Shown here in pieces: positions 46,694 through 58,060 of a stretch of 64,000 nucleotides of DNA; within the stretch, counting starts at the first letter, position 1, and every line of letters begins with the position of its first letter. Where the stretch lies: contig JAUDYN010000009.1 in the NCBI GenBank assembly GCA_030407005.1, positions 2,170,001 through 2,234,000 on the forward strand. The letters run 5' to 3'. The position numbers were made by a program, and so were the translations under genes. The notes under the pieces are model-generated. The model did not search any database. It was not told the origin of the DNA and was given only the letters and a program-made list of their open reading frames with translations. This DNA is from Desarmillaria ectypa (taxonomy: Eukaryota; Basidiomycota; Agaricomycetes; Agaricales; Physalacriaceae).

Positions 46694-49600
46694 AGTGCAA
46701 GGTTTGATGAAGCTTACGAGTAACGGCGACGCCTTACCTACGTCTTCGACTGACCGTTTTGTAGGAATATATCTTAGAAGGATGACATGATATCTATAAA
46801 CTTCACATGGGCTCGAGTCGGACTTTCAGTGCCATAGGCTTCAATACGCGGCGTCCTCTATCCCATTGAAAAGACGTACTTCGACGCCAGACTCCGGGGA
46901 ACTAGCACAAAATCGGTTGAAGTCCTTCACCCGTGGCAATTTCGTATATTAACCAGGAGGCTCTCGGGGCCTTCACAAGCATTATCAGAGGCTGTGATGT
47001 TCCTGAATTCGTGTCAAGCGCTTAGCCTGGTATATGAATCAACACAAGTGTGTCAATAATTATTGAAGGATATGTCTACTGTATTCCAGATTGCCTTCTG
47101 ATGCATCGATGGGATAAAATTCGTCTGGGAAAGAGAAAGTAAAATTTCTACACTCAGAACACTTGAATATGCAGTATCCTGGCTGACTCTTTATTTATAA
47201 GTGTTTGTTGAGAAAATCCAGTCTGTGGTTGCTGAGCGCTGGCAGTGTTACTGCCTGCCAACTATGACAACCCCTGAGGTTATTTTACTTCCATACGTTA
47301 GTGATAGGTGTGTGATATTGATACGTACTCGAGTTCCATGTTGAAGTGGAGCTTGAATACAAGGAGATATTTCTGCTGCCTGACTCAGATCGTAAAGACC
47401 GTACAATGATTGGATCTTTCGAGATATTGTGATAGCCATGTTATGGGTGTCTCCACTAACATATGGCAAATACCCACAGTCTTCAACAGGACTACAATAG
47501 AGGGGCTTGCCACTTGAAGTTTATCACTGCTGGCGCCGGTATGTTTTTAGGTTCTAAAAAGCGGGCCTAACAATGTTGTGACTTTCTATGTAAACTTTCG
47601 ACAGGAAAAAGGATCTCCTAAAAACAAGATGAAAAACAGCACTTATCCATCCCCTTTTAGAATACGAAAAGCAGCACAGAAAACTGATCGAAAAAGTGGT
47701 TTCCATTGTTCAGAACAATGGAAACCGCTTTTCCTTCGTCAAAAAATGCTCTTTTTGGTGCGTAAAAACAATACAAAAAACAAGGTTTTTTCATTATATT
47801 TTTTTTAGATCCTGTTTTACGACTGTAAGATGATCAAAATTCACGATATTTTTAGGATAAGTTTTTAGGATCCAGAAAGCGGCCAACCCAGTAGTGTATA
47901 ACATTCCGGACTGCAAGCTTCTGGTTGTCCATCGGAAATCTTATTAATCCTAAAATATTTAAATACCATAATGTTGACCCATGTCTGGGCAAGTCCGGGG
48001 CGATTGTATGCTTTGCTGTCCCGGTTATGCCAGAGACGCCATTGACAGCTTAAACGTTAGAATGCTTATCACTCCTGGCCCGTGGAGTTAAACATCGATC
48101 CCATTCAAATTGACACACCCATTCCACCTGTCCGCCTAGCAATCGGACTGAAATCCACTGAGATATTGTTAAGAGTCGGATGTCGCCATAATTCTAACCC
48201 GTCAGCCATAAGCCCCGTATCCCTTTACCTCTACAAATCGACCCATTCAAAATCGCACGTGTTCCATTACTACAATTACTACACATCGGTTGTAATATTC
48301 CAAGGAACGGTGAAATGTCGCCGAGTAAACTTCCGGAAATTTTCTCAAATCTCGAGGTCCAAGCAGTCACAGTGTTGCCCGTCAGAGTGAGCATCATGTC
48401 CTTTAAAGGCAGCATATTTTTGCATGTCTGAGGTATTGTCTAGTGCGGATCGTCCAGTGCACACTGTCAACCAATTTCATCCAATCGTCGAGAGTCGGGA
48501 TCTTGGTCCTGAATCGGGCCCGCGCGTTCGGGTCAGCGTTGTTGGCATCAGTCAACACGGCATCTGCCAGATTTCCTTTAGAGCAAAGTTCGCATCGTAG
48601 CTCCCACTACTATCTTCTCTTTATCATCGTGCCGCAGTAACAGTGATGGTAGTGTTATCATCACTAGTTTCTATGGGAAAATACGTTTTTCGCTTTTTTG
48701 CGTCGGGTCATTTTAGATCCCCTCTTGGAAGTACTCATATATGCAACATATTGTATACATGAAGTACTCTGGAATATAACATGTATTACCGCAGAATACA
48801 AAAAGCATTTCCCATTCCAATAGTCGATTTTATATTCATCGAAACTAGAACAGCCTTCCGTGTCATCCTATCCACGCTCAATCCCCGGACCTGGGCCTGG
48901 GCCTTTGACGTCTGGACCTAAGACAGGCTGTCGTCAATGTGCTCGATGGCTTTTGCATATCTGACACCCATACGTACGGCAATTCCGCTGCTGGTGTAGC
49001 GAATAGTTCCTCGTTCACGAAGCGCGGTATCAATAATGACCCATTGACTTATCCGTTTTGATCAAATCATCGCATGGCTCTTCTTGATGTGACCCATCCC
49101 ACTTCCCTTGATGTCTTGCTTATCCAGAACAATGAGCTACAGTGTATAATTAAACGGAGCATCGCCTACGCTTGACGTCAATACAGCCATAAAATTCTTG
49201 TATCAGCAGGTGACGAAGGAAATCCATCCCCAGCTGTCCCATGTCGCAATCAAGGAACGACCCACAGTAGTTTGATATCATGACAGCAAGCAATTTCTCT
49301 CGGCTTTCCTGACTGAATACTGATCACCATTCCCTTGGGCGTCTTCACTATCATAGCGATCACAAATTCACTCAGAGACATGCATCCAATATGTCTCTCT
49401 GCCTTCGGATCGTCTTTACCTTGCGCTTTATAGTTCTGCTTTGGGCGCATAGGTATCCGATCCAGCTATAGGTGGGAGCAGCAATAATATCAAGAAGTCA
49501 GGTGTACTGGTCTGGGGCTTTAGAAGCGGCTGGCTCCGATGCCGGTGCACATAGTATCACGGCAATTCAACAATGCTACCGTTTACTTTCATTTACGATT

Positions 49601-50894
49601 ATTTTGAATAGTCACCATTGTTAGCGTGATGCTGAGTACGTGACAGAAGACACTGGTAAGTTCGTTTCTGAAACGTCGGCATTATGCTTATCAGCGTCCA
49701 GTGCAGGAAGGTTTTGACCTGCGTCCACCATCAACAAGCTGGGCGCCGGCTACTGCGGCTTGCGCCCGTTAAATATTTTCCTTCCCATCGGCTTCGGGCT
49801 CGCTGCCTGTCACGTCGGCTTCAGGCTCATTCAGCGGTTATATAAGAAATAAAGTCCAAACACTCGTCCTCGGCGGGATAGCTTGCAGCTACGCAAGACA
49901 GATGAGGCAAAACCCGGAGATACTGTGATCATTCGATTTACTATTGATTAGGGTTCTGAGCGAATCAATTTATGGTGAGGGGCATGAACCAATATGCGCA
50001 ATTTCTTGATACATGTCATTCACTCCTAGGATATGGACCCCAGTCATGGTGCTATCCTAGATTGGTGGGACAGATATCCTTCTTCTCGTCACTGTAAACT
50101 ATTTGTTCGACCGCTCTTCCTGGACTGACTCCCTCGGGTATCGTGATCCATGTAAATGCCCGCCCGATGGACACGGCGTTTAGTTTTTTTCGGTTCTCTC
50201 GATCCTAAGTTATCAAGAAGATCGACTTTAGGAAAGTCATCTCGTAGCGACCCTCGCCTACCTCTTCATACTGGTAGTCTCTTCTATTACTAAACCAATC
50301 TGATCCCTAATCCCGATCGCTAAGTTGTTCTCATTCTTCTCTTTTCAAGTCTGATACGCTCTAACACAGAATCGAGGCTCAGAAGAACAACAAATCTCAG
50401 CATGCCTAATACACGGCAGATCAAAGTTGGAGTCTGGACTTCCGGGGTTCTGAGTATATTCACGCAAACCAGCGATCGGGTTCGGCGCAAGTTCTAGAAC
50501 AACGGTCTCAAAGGCAAATGACGAACAAAAGCATTCCAATTCCTCATTTCTCGTGTTTTTTTTTTTTTTTGTCTAGTGTCTGGGTATAAACGGCCATTTT
50601 CTCATTCGTGGAAGCCGTTGGAGTTTGTTGGATAAAGGGCGAATTCCAAGCGACGGGGAGCCCTTGAAGGCAAATGCGCAAGGGGTCCCGCTCTACATAC
50701 AGAATTTTATACCACTTTTAGGAGAAACTACTAGAATGTCCATGAAAATAAAGGAAACTTAGCTGAGTGATGAACAGCGCAAATACTTACCAATCCCGGC
50801 GGTGAGTGTGGCAAGTGTGGGCGCTTGCGATGACTCGCGCCAAAAATTTCACAGTTTCCCTCTGAAAGACTGACACTTCGACGAAATGACGTTA
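46694..50894. other. gene-free region with small repeats
   Basis: No family is recognised in 4.2 kb. Near-direct copies of a GTTTTTAGG(T/A)TC...AAAGCGG motif occur at about 47548 and 47862, around a strong hairpin at 47692-47732. Minus-strand frames at 48900-49450 look partly coding but match nothing I know. A T-run lies at about 50557-50570. GC-rich GGCTTCGGGCTCG-type sequence lies at 49745-49840. Confidence 0.35.
47692..47732. repeat. 19-base-arm hairpin
   Basis: Arms 47692-47710 and 47714-47732 pair over 19 bases with one T/G position, and the loop is CAG. The core is GGTTTCCATTGTT against AACAATGGAAACC. Flanking AGGATCT-like sequences at about 47612 and 47806 (inverted) suggest that it is the centre of a roughly 210-base non-autonomous element. 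Confidence 0.6.
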
Positions 50895-52170
50895 TACAGG
50901 CTTACAGCAAAGACGTTGAAGGTACATGTGAAAGTGTGTCACAGAACACTATTTCTCATCCAGAAGCGTGCTATTGTACCCATATCATGGTGTCATACCC
51001 ATATCACCGATTGGATGTGTCGAGTCATTCACGGCATCATTGAGTTGACGCAAATTAAGATTCCATTTTCGTTCTTGAAGCTGACAGGCTCGTCCAGTCC
51101 GTGACTCTCACTATTTTAGTTCGTCAATGTCATTGTAGTCCCATAGCAGACAGTAGCGATCCGACGTGCAATCGTCAACCTGCTTTGAGGAACCAAGACC
51201 GCGTGCTTGAACTCCAGGGCTTTGCCGCAAGACCTGGTCTTTGATCGTCGCTATGTTAAGTGACTAATTCGCGATCTCGTGGTTTCCTCTGACCCTGTCG
51301 ATCATCATGAGGACATTGGCGCCGAACGGTCACCGGTAATCGAATTGACCAAGATCACCCGGCAATAACGTCGTCAAATTGAGCCAGGAGAACGCAAAGG
51401 AAAACGACCATCGATCGTGTTAGTTTTTTTTCCCTATCATACATAGACGTAAGATCAGATACCCCCACAGGAGCCGGGATTGCCACTGCTGAATTTGTGT
51501 TCAATATCCAGAGAAGTCCAGTATTGCCGTATATGAGCTGTCCAGATGACGCCAGACATGCTGATGACAACGCTCCAGAATCTCGTGGACTTCTACACTG
51601 GTAGAATAAAAGAAAAGTGGCGAGACTGATCCTACTGTTTTACAGGATATTCAGTTGAGTGTCAGTGGTTTTTCCTTCAACGAGAGAATTTAACGGACCG
51701 GAAAAATCATACTGCAAGTTGTTATGCTTGATCACGTTCTCACGGTCCTTCCGCAGTAACTGTGAATCAAATACCATCCGGCAGGTCTACGAAGCGCCGA
51801 CACGGATTGATTATTCAAGTGACGACAATCAATGTACTTGGGATAATCACTTGGGATAAAGCTAGTGTAGTAGCAAGCGTACTTGAAGAAATCATCGCCG
51901 GCTTTAACTGTTCCAGTGCCTCGCTGATCATACTAGCTGTGGTAAAGAAAGCGAGGAGGTAATACTTGAAACTTGTTGGAAACTTCGTATTCCAAGCAGG
52001 CAAGAGCGATAAATTGTTGGGAGATATCAAAGCACTGATGGGTGTGATGGCCGAACGGCGAAGATGGGATAAGATGTATATTGGCAGAGAATGAACAAAA
52101 GGAGACATCCCTGTTGGCAGTGGCCGTTGTGAGTTTTTAACAAACAAGAAGATCATCGGCGAATCTAGGG
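50895..52170 (+). pseudogene. NRPS-like (A-T-TE) relic, copy 3
   Basis: The sequence follows copy 2 in order: A-domain tail (VIQAYSKDVEG near 50895), thiolation approach (ITDWMCRVIHGIIEL near 51001-51045), linker (RDLVVSSDPVDHHEDIG and SPVIELTKI near 51270-51355), thioesterase start (GAGIATAEF near 51474), VDFYTGRIKEK and GYS near 51590-51655, and a final FLTNKKIIG near 52130-52160. Indels break the frame repeatedly, and most of the adenylation domain is absent. It is a third, most decayed copy of the same gene type. Confidence 0.7.
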
Positions 52171-53693
52171 ACAGTATGTATGGTATTCCTGTTTATGTCT
52201 TCTTGCGACCATGCAGAAAGTTTCACCGGCCCTGATAATTCTTGATCTTGGGATCGTAATGGTTCGCGTAGCCAGCGCCCGGGTCATCCTTCCACCTAAA
52301 GTGCTGCATTGCATGCATCGGGATATTGCGGAGATCCTTTGGGACTCAAACCAGACCTGCACACCGAATTCTTTTGAGCACGGATACGCACCGAACTCTA
52401 CGGCTTTAACATCTCTCATGAAAACGACTGAAACCCTTCTTTGAACCTGCAACCCCAGCAAGATTTTTCAGTACGAGTAGCAGAGGCATCCACCTACAAA
52501 TCTGCCATGTTTCGAGACATGAATTCTTCTTTCAGTATATATCCTCATTGAAATTTATCTACGCACTTTAATTACTTGGTCTCTGACCTAGGCATCACAA
52601 GATAGTTCCTGTCTTGATCCCCGCCGTTGATTCGCCGCTAGTCCTGTAACCTCACTTATCAATTACCTGACGATCACCAGATAAATTTGATGTATGCTTG
52701 TCAACATCATACTTTTCACTTGACAGGATCTCGTTTGTCAGCATGGATACATCAGATTCAGAGCCAATAGCTAGTGAGCGATTGGTAAGACGTAAGGTGA
52801 CTATTCAAAAGCAAACGCGCTCTCGACTCTCGACTCTTGAAGCGTGATGGACCAGGGGCTTTTTGATCCGTCTATGCAGAGGAAATTTTGTCTCCCAGGT
52901 TTGAGGCGTCCGTCCTTACCGCCGAATTCTCGGTCTTAGATTGCCTTCTTCGATGCTATGACCATAAGCCTGGGTATCCCTTAGCCTATTGTAGATATTT
53001 CTAGAAGCATCGGAGTCGAACTCTAAAAATATATGTCAGCCGTTTGATACCATGGAGATGCATTTATTCTAGGTCGTTTTTCACACGTTAACTTTACTGG
53101 TCTTCGGCCTTCGTGAGTGTGGTCATTAGGATTGAATTGAGGCGTTTCACTTTCCAGCATTGGCAGCCCGCATCAAGTTCGACCTTGGGATTGTACCCGA
53201 CCCGAGAAATGGTATGCTCGGAGTTGCGCGGACTGTCGACTCGGGGCATGAGAGATGACGCGGTTCGCTTGTTCATGGTCGCTGTTCATGACTTAAAACG
53301 TTAGAAGAAGTGGAATAATATCGGGTGTGCTGATATAGCTTGCTCTAGGTGGTGGTAGTCTTGCCGCAATGTTCGCTACATTTTGAAGACATTTCGAGGA
53401 GTGTGTGACTCTGGACCTACTAATAATAGAGGCTCGTGAACAAGTTGTCGACCCTTTGAGCCCAGTGTATGGTTTGACGTTATTTCAGGTTCCCGTTCAC
53501 TTCGTTTGCGAAGTCTATCTCGACAATGCTCAAAATTCAATCGTGATGTGGAACATATGCATAAGCCCTGACCGATTTGGATTTCGGCACAGCCCTTCCC
53601 CTTCTTCAAGAACGGGGTTTATTGCTTGGCTTCCGACAACAATTCCCCATCTTCTTTTCACATACCTCCTGCAACACCACTACTAGTGCCACA
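52171..53693. other. unassigned region
   Basis: Short open frames exist on both strands (for example 52211-52444 plus and 52165-52461 minus, which overlap). A possible start MDTSDSEPIASERL at 52743 is followed by a GTAAGA donor, but no continuing exon was found. Nothing here is supported as a gene. Confidence 0.3.
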
Positions 53694-54534
53694 ATGCCTG
53701 TAAGTCAGCACAATATCACGACGCTGTGAAAAACTAATCAGTCTATGCCGATTGACTGCAGAAACATAAACGAGACGAGCGACCTCATGTCTGTGTAGAA
53801 TGCCTCCAGACATTTAGACGAAACCACGATCTCGAGCGACATTGGTTAGCGAAACATGCGTCAGAAGAAGAAAAGGCTTCGAGGCAAGTAGAATACCGTC
53901 ACTCGACCTGGTTGTTACTGAGCTACAGTTGAGCAGATCTTGGTATTGCCTGTGTGGGCTCAGCGGCATACAGTGGACTAACATTGCTTCGCACATTCGT
54001 ACCCAGTGGGTTCCTTTCGATCATTATCCATAGATGTCGACTCACTGTCGTGTCTCCAGTACGGGCGAGAAAATCCGATGCAAGGAATGCTCTTTCGAGG
54101 CGACGAGCAATGCAAATATGACGCGACATCGCCAAGGAAAACTCCCCGACTACCCCTGCTTGTCTCGCAAGAAAGCAAAGGCCAAAGACTCCCGACGCGC
54201 ATCCCCCAGTCCTACCGACGACGACACCGCCAGTTCTTCTAGCTTCTCTGGAATTGTACCATTGACCGCTGAGGAATACGCCCATTTCTTATCCCTGATG
54301 CGCAGCGCTCAGGAAGAAGTCCCGCCCACCCCTCCAAGTCGCCCGACCTCACCTGGCCTTGGCAACCCCTACCCAATCGTCCCTCGCTTACCCACACCAT
54401 CGCCCCCCCCTGAAGCGTTCCTCCCGATTCCTGAAGAGTACCGTCTACCCCCGTTGATCAATATCAACCATTGTGGCCTCGTCACAGCCAACGTCTCTGG
54501 CACATCGCGTTCCTGCCGCTGCGCGCCCCACTGA
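53694..54534 (+). CDS. C2H2 zinc-finger protein, four exons
   Basis: Exons 53694-53699, 53762-53887, 53929-54005 and 54060-54534 join in frame to 227 residues. The introns are GTAAGT...TGCAG, GTAGAA...TACAG and GTGGGT...TCCAG. Residues 1-45 hold finger 1 (CVECLQTFRRNHDLERHWLAKH). The third junction creates HIRTHTGEKIRCKEC, a textbook TGEK linker between fingers 2 and 3, which strongly supports the splice choice. Finger 2 has CLC spacing (one residue between cysteines). Finger 3 has CKECSFEATSNANMTRH but no clear second histidine. The tail is Ser/Pro-rich with a basic patch (SRKKAKAKDSRR), which could be a nuclear localisation signal. It is probably a DNA-binding regulator; its targets are unknown. 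Confidence 0.8.
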
Positions 54535-54999
54535 AGCAGGTCGCCAAGGGGGGTAATGTCTTGCTTTTCTGTCGTAGCGTTCGTCCTGTTCTTTTACTTA
54601 TTGCTGTTGTTATTCTGTTCGTTATATCGCCTGTTGTCTTTATTCGTTTTCGGCTGCTTCGACTATTATCGTGTTGTTCATGACTCCACTGTTTGTTGGG
54701 CCGCTCCAGTCTGTTCAAAGCTTAATATTTAACCCATCCATCCATCCATCGGCTGCAATAGAAAACAAAGATTTCGGGGAGTGCAATTCAGACCGCTCCA
54801 TGAAGGAGCGTTTGAACTTTGGAGGTGGAGAATTTTGCTTTCGGCGGAGATGCGAAGATCAAAGCATCTTGACTATCAATAACTGTCACGGGCCCGGAAA
54901 CAGGTGTACTCCTTTGGTGAGCAGATATTGGTCACCGTGCGTTTATTTTCTGCTCCCAGAGACGCCGCAGCGCCACAACCTCCCGAGGTGCGATGCGCC
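54535..54999. other. 3' flank of the zinc-finger gene
   Basis: A T- and GTT-rich stretch (54570-54670) is likely 3' UTR. CATCCATCCATCC forms a small microsatellite near 54737. There is no gene. Confidence 0.35.
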
Positions 55000-56090
55000 T
55001 TATCTGTAGAAGCCGTTGCAGGTGGAAACAAACCGCTCTGCAATCTTCTTTCCACTCGGATCCTCTTTCCAGAGGAATAAGATCGCCATGGATGCGGATC
55101 TTCTGCTCGAACAATTCAACATTGGGACGAGATGCTTCTGATGCGACGTATCCTGCATAATACACTTGGCTCGCAGCACGTAACGAAGATCTTGCCGACG
55201 AGCCCCTCCAATCCCGCGAAGCAGTCCTAGGGTCCCTCTCAAGGGTCCAAGAACGTGATTTCGGAGTCGGGCATGTTCTTAACGACCATTTTGGCCAGAG
55301 ACCATGTGGAATGTGTATCAAGCCTCCATGAGGGCCCAGTCACGCTGAGAGTCATCCTCATAGGTACCCAAGGGGATATAGGGCGCAGCGCACGGAAAAG
55401 GTTTGTTGGCTGGAAGGCTACAGTTCGACTGAAGGTTGATATGAAAAATTCCTTGAATAAGACAGCTCTCGAGATGTTCACTGGCTGTTAGAAAGAACTC
55501 GAAAGCGCCTACTTAAGGCTTCGCGGGTTCGCACAGGACTTAAATCTTTGGGGAAAAGGTTCTACATATGAACGCCATCAGGAATGATCCAGAATCCGCT
55601 CAGACCAACAGAACTTACTAAGTATAAACCAGTATAACGACCCCGACAAAGATGTCGCGCTTTTCGAGCTCCGATGACAGGGGTCTCCAAAATGCTATCA
55701 AGGCGTCCGTACGCGCCACCTGAATTCCAATGTCAACAACACGCTTAACGATAATTGAATATAAGATACTTGCCATGTGAGTGGAAGATAACATCATTCA
55801 AACGCCCCGGTCCAATCCAAAACAAGTTCGTGCAGGTACGACCAGAAGTTGATACATCACTGGGATCAAGTTCGCTTTGTCCGTTCAACACAAGTCTCCA
55901 GAGATCGCGCGAGTTATTATCGGCAAAAAGTCGGACCGCCGCCCAAACACAGATCCCTTAAATCCCCAAAACTAAAGAGAGAAACGTAAAGTCTCTTAAG
56001 ACATACAGTGCTGAAGTAAGGCGTCAGTAATTAATTGGAACAAGATGGCACAGGCAACTACCCACTCGAAGGCCATCATAGCCCCATCAT
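55000..56090 (-). pseudogene. alpha/beta hydrolase, decayed paralogue
   Basis: On the minus strand, pieces of the gene at 61355-62565 can be followed in the same order: a start-like ATGATGGGG at 56090, ISPWVP near 55365, DWALMEA and MVSGQNGR in one frame, NMPDSEITFLDP in another, then FEQKIRIHGDLIPLE and AERFVSTCNG ending at 55000. Many frame changes and a missing nucleophile region (no clear GDSSGG) make it non-functional. It lies about 6 kb from its intact relative in the same orientation, so it probably arose by local duplication. Confidence 0.7.
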
Positions 56091-57146
56091 AGTGTGTGAC
56101 GGATCTGGAACTGAACTCATCGACATGGGATCATTCAACCTGCCGAAATGATGGCCCAGGCGCGCTGGGGCACGTCGGGGATGCTTTTGCTACTTCTAAG
56201 TGCTGACGCTCTAGCGAGTAATGAGAGACTCAATCCAAACGCTATTTAGAGCTTGGTATGGGGTCTGAATGTTTCTGATATAAACCGGGAAATATACCGT
56301 CAACGCATAAATAGTAGTTGAGATTATTGCGACTGTTAGCCGTGTAATCAATTGAGGCTTTTAAGACAGTTCGCTAGGACCTTGATTCAGATGCTTAGTT
56401 CGAAATGCAACCAAGGAACTAATACGCACCGTACACGCGGGGTTGGTTCCGTATCCTTATGAAATCGGCCGCATAGTGATATGTACTCAACCAGATGGGT
56501 GGAATCGACCAAGACGTTCGAGGCCTTTATACAGAGGTAAAGAAACAGCTCAAAAGGAGGAAGGAATAAACCACAAAGATACTCACAACTGGCATGCATT
56601 TTTCATTCGGAACGTGGTCCGAATTTTGATCAATGCAGCTACGGAAGCAGTGTTATCGATCCCGCGAACCTTGAACCTCAAATATTGCCTACTGCTTGAC
56701 ATGGCTTTGCAGCTCGTGTATTACAACAGAACTTGACAACAATGCAGAATGTTCTGGCATGATATCCTGTCGAAGAAGAGTCGTTTATTGAATGATGAAG
56801 GCAAGCCTAGTGAATGTATACCTTATCATCCTTAGCATCCGGAAAAACTGAGGATCTTCACAGATTTCGAAAAAACGTTCTTCAGAAAAAGAAGGAATGG
56901 TAGAGAGTGAACACAGGGAAGCCGGTAAGAATATATTGTACTGACCATTTTCCAGTGTTCTCGTGTCTGAACCCTTGTATCATACTATCATCTTCCTCCA
57001 CATAATAGGACATCCTTAAACATCCCTGTGCTTTATGAAGTTCTTAATTGCCTTTCTGAATAGTACTGTTAGTTTACCATCGTCGGAATGGACAGGCATT
57101 TATGTCGCGTACAAGTCATCATCGCCGTAGGAGTCTGAGGAAGAGG
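56091..57146. other. unassigned spacer
   Basis: A 97-codon frame (56443-56736, plus) is open but unrecognised and overlaps a minus-strand frame. Nothing else is supported. Confidence 0.3.
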
Positions 57147-57583
57147 TAGTGTTGCCACGGCTCGGCTTCGGATGGCTCAAATTAAATCTTTGACTTTGGC
57201 TCGGCTCGGCTTCAAGCCGTTGACTTTTGCCGAGTCATTGACTCTATTCCAAAATAGGAAAGTACAAGTGAAAACCTCAGTAACAAATGGAATGAATGAA
57301 TGAATGTCATAGCCACCCTTTCCTAGAAGCCTGGTTAGCCTGGGAAAAAGGGCGGCAAAAACGCGGCCATTTGGAGGTTATTTTCCCACGTTACCCAATG
57401 CAGACTTTCTCATCTGCTGCTGGTCAGTACTGTAAGCCAACAGACTGACATTCCAAATTGGATGGAGTCATTGACTTCGACTCCAAGCCATCATAAGTTA
57501 AGTCGGAGCCGAGTCGTTTCGGCGGTCTGACTCCGGCTCTACTCGGCGACTCGGCGACTCGAAGCCGAGTCGGGACAACACTG
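57147..57583. mobile_element. hAT-type MITE
   Basis: This 437-base element has inverted ends TAGTGTTGCC (left) and, read inwards from the right, CAGTGTTGTCC. Both continue into CTCGGCTTCG. It is flanked by GGAAGAGG (57139-57146) and GAAAGAGG (57584-57591), an 8-base duplication with one mismatch. The interior repeats short GCCGAGTC/GACTCGGC units near both ends and encodes nothing. End sequence and duplication length fit non-autonomous hAT elements. Confidence 0.75.
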
Positions 57584-57591
57584 GAAAGAGG

Positions 57592-58060
57592 AAGTTATTT
57601 CCATTTTGGGCCACTTGTCGCTTCCCTCCTTTTTGACCACTATGGCCGCCATTTCGACGTGACTGTCATCGAGAAGAACCAGGTTAGATCTTTGTTGTCG
57701 TCGTAGAGCACCAAAATATCTGACATCAAGTAAGGTACCAGCCGCACGGCTTTTACTGTCGCCTCCAAAAAGCAAGTTGAGGTGTTGAACGAGGATTCTC
57801 CACCAGGTGTTGAAAATATGTTCACTGATATCCGTCGACGCTCGGAGGGTTCGGAAGGCAACTCTTGAACTCAAGGCTTTACAATATGACTGGATGAGGT
57901 AATGATCCTAGGTCGTTTCGAACGGAGGATGTCTCGTCAGCATCGCTAAGCTGGGTAGCATCCGGTACGACGGAGACTTTGACGGCGGTGAACATGTCGT
58001 TCCATGGTTCGTTCCGTGGGCCTCTTCCTTTCCATTTTTGACGTAGTGGGCAGATAACGT
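57592..58060 (+). other. possible coding remnants, unidentified
   Basis: Plus-strand pieces look protein-like: FDHYGRHFDVTVIEKNQ near 57635-57685, EVLNEDSPPGVENMFTDI near 57780-57835, and AKLGSIRYDGDFDGGEHV near 57945-58000. They are in different frames, and GT/AG pairs between them could be introns. I do not recognise the family. Minus-strand frames over the same bases (57539-57874, 57908-58147) are alternatives. Confidence 0.3.

Noticed and set aside
48900..49450. Possible coding exons on the minus strand
   Set aside because: Some stretches look protein-like, but frames are interrupted and nothing could be identified.
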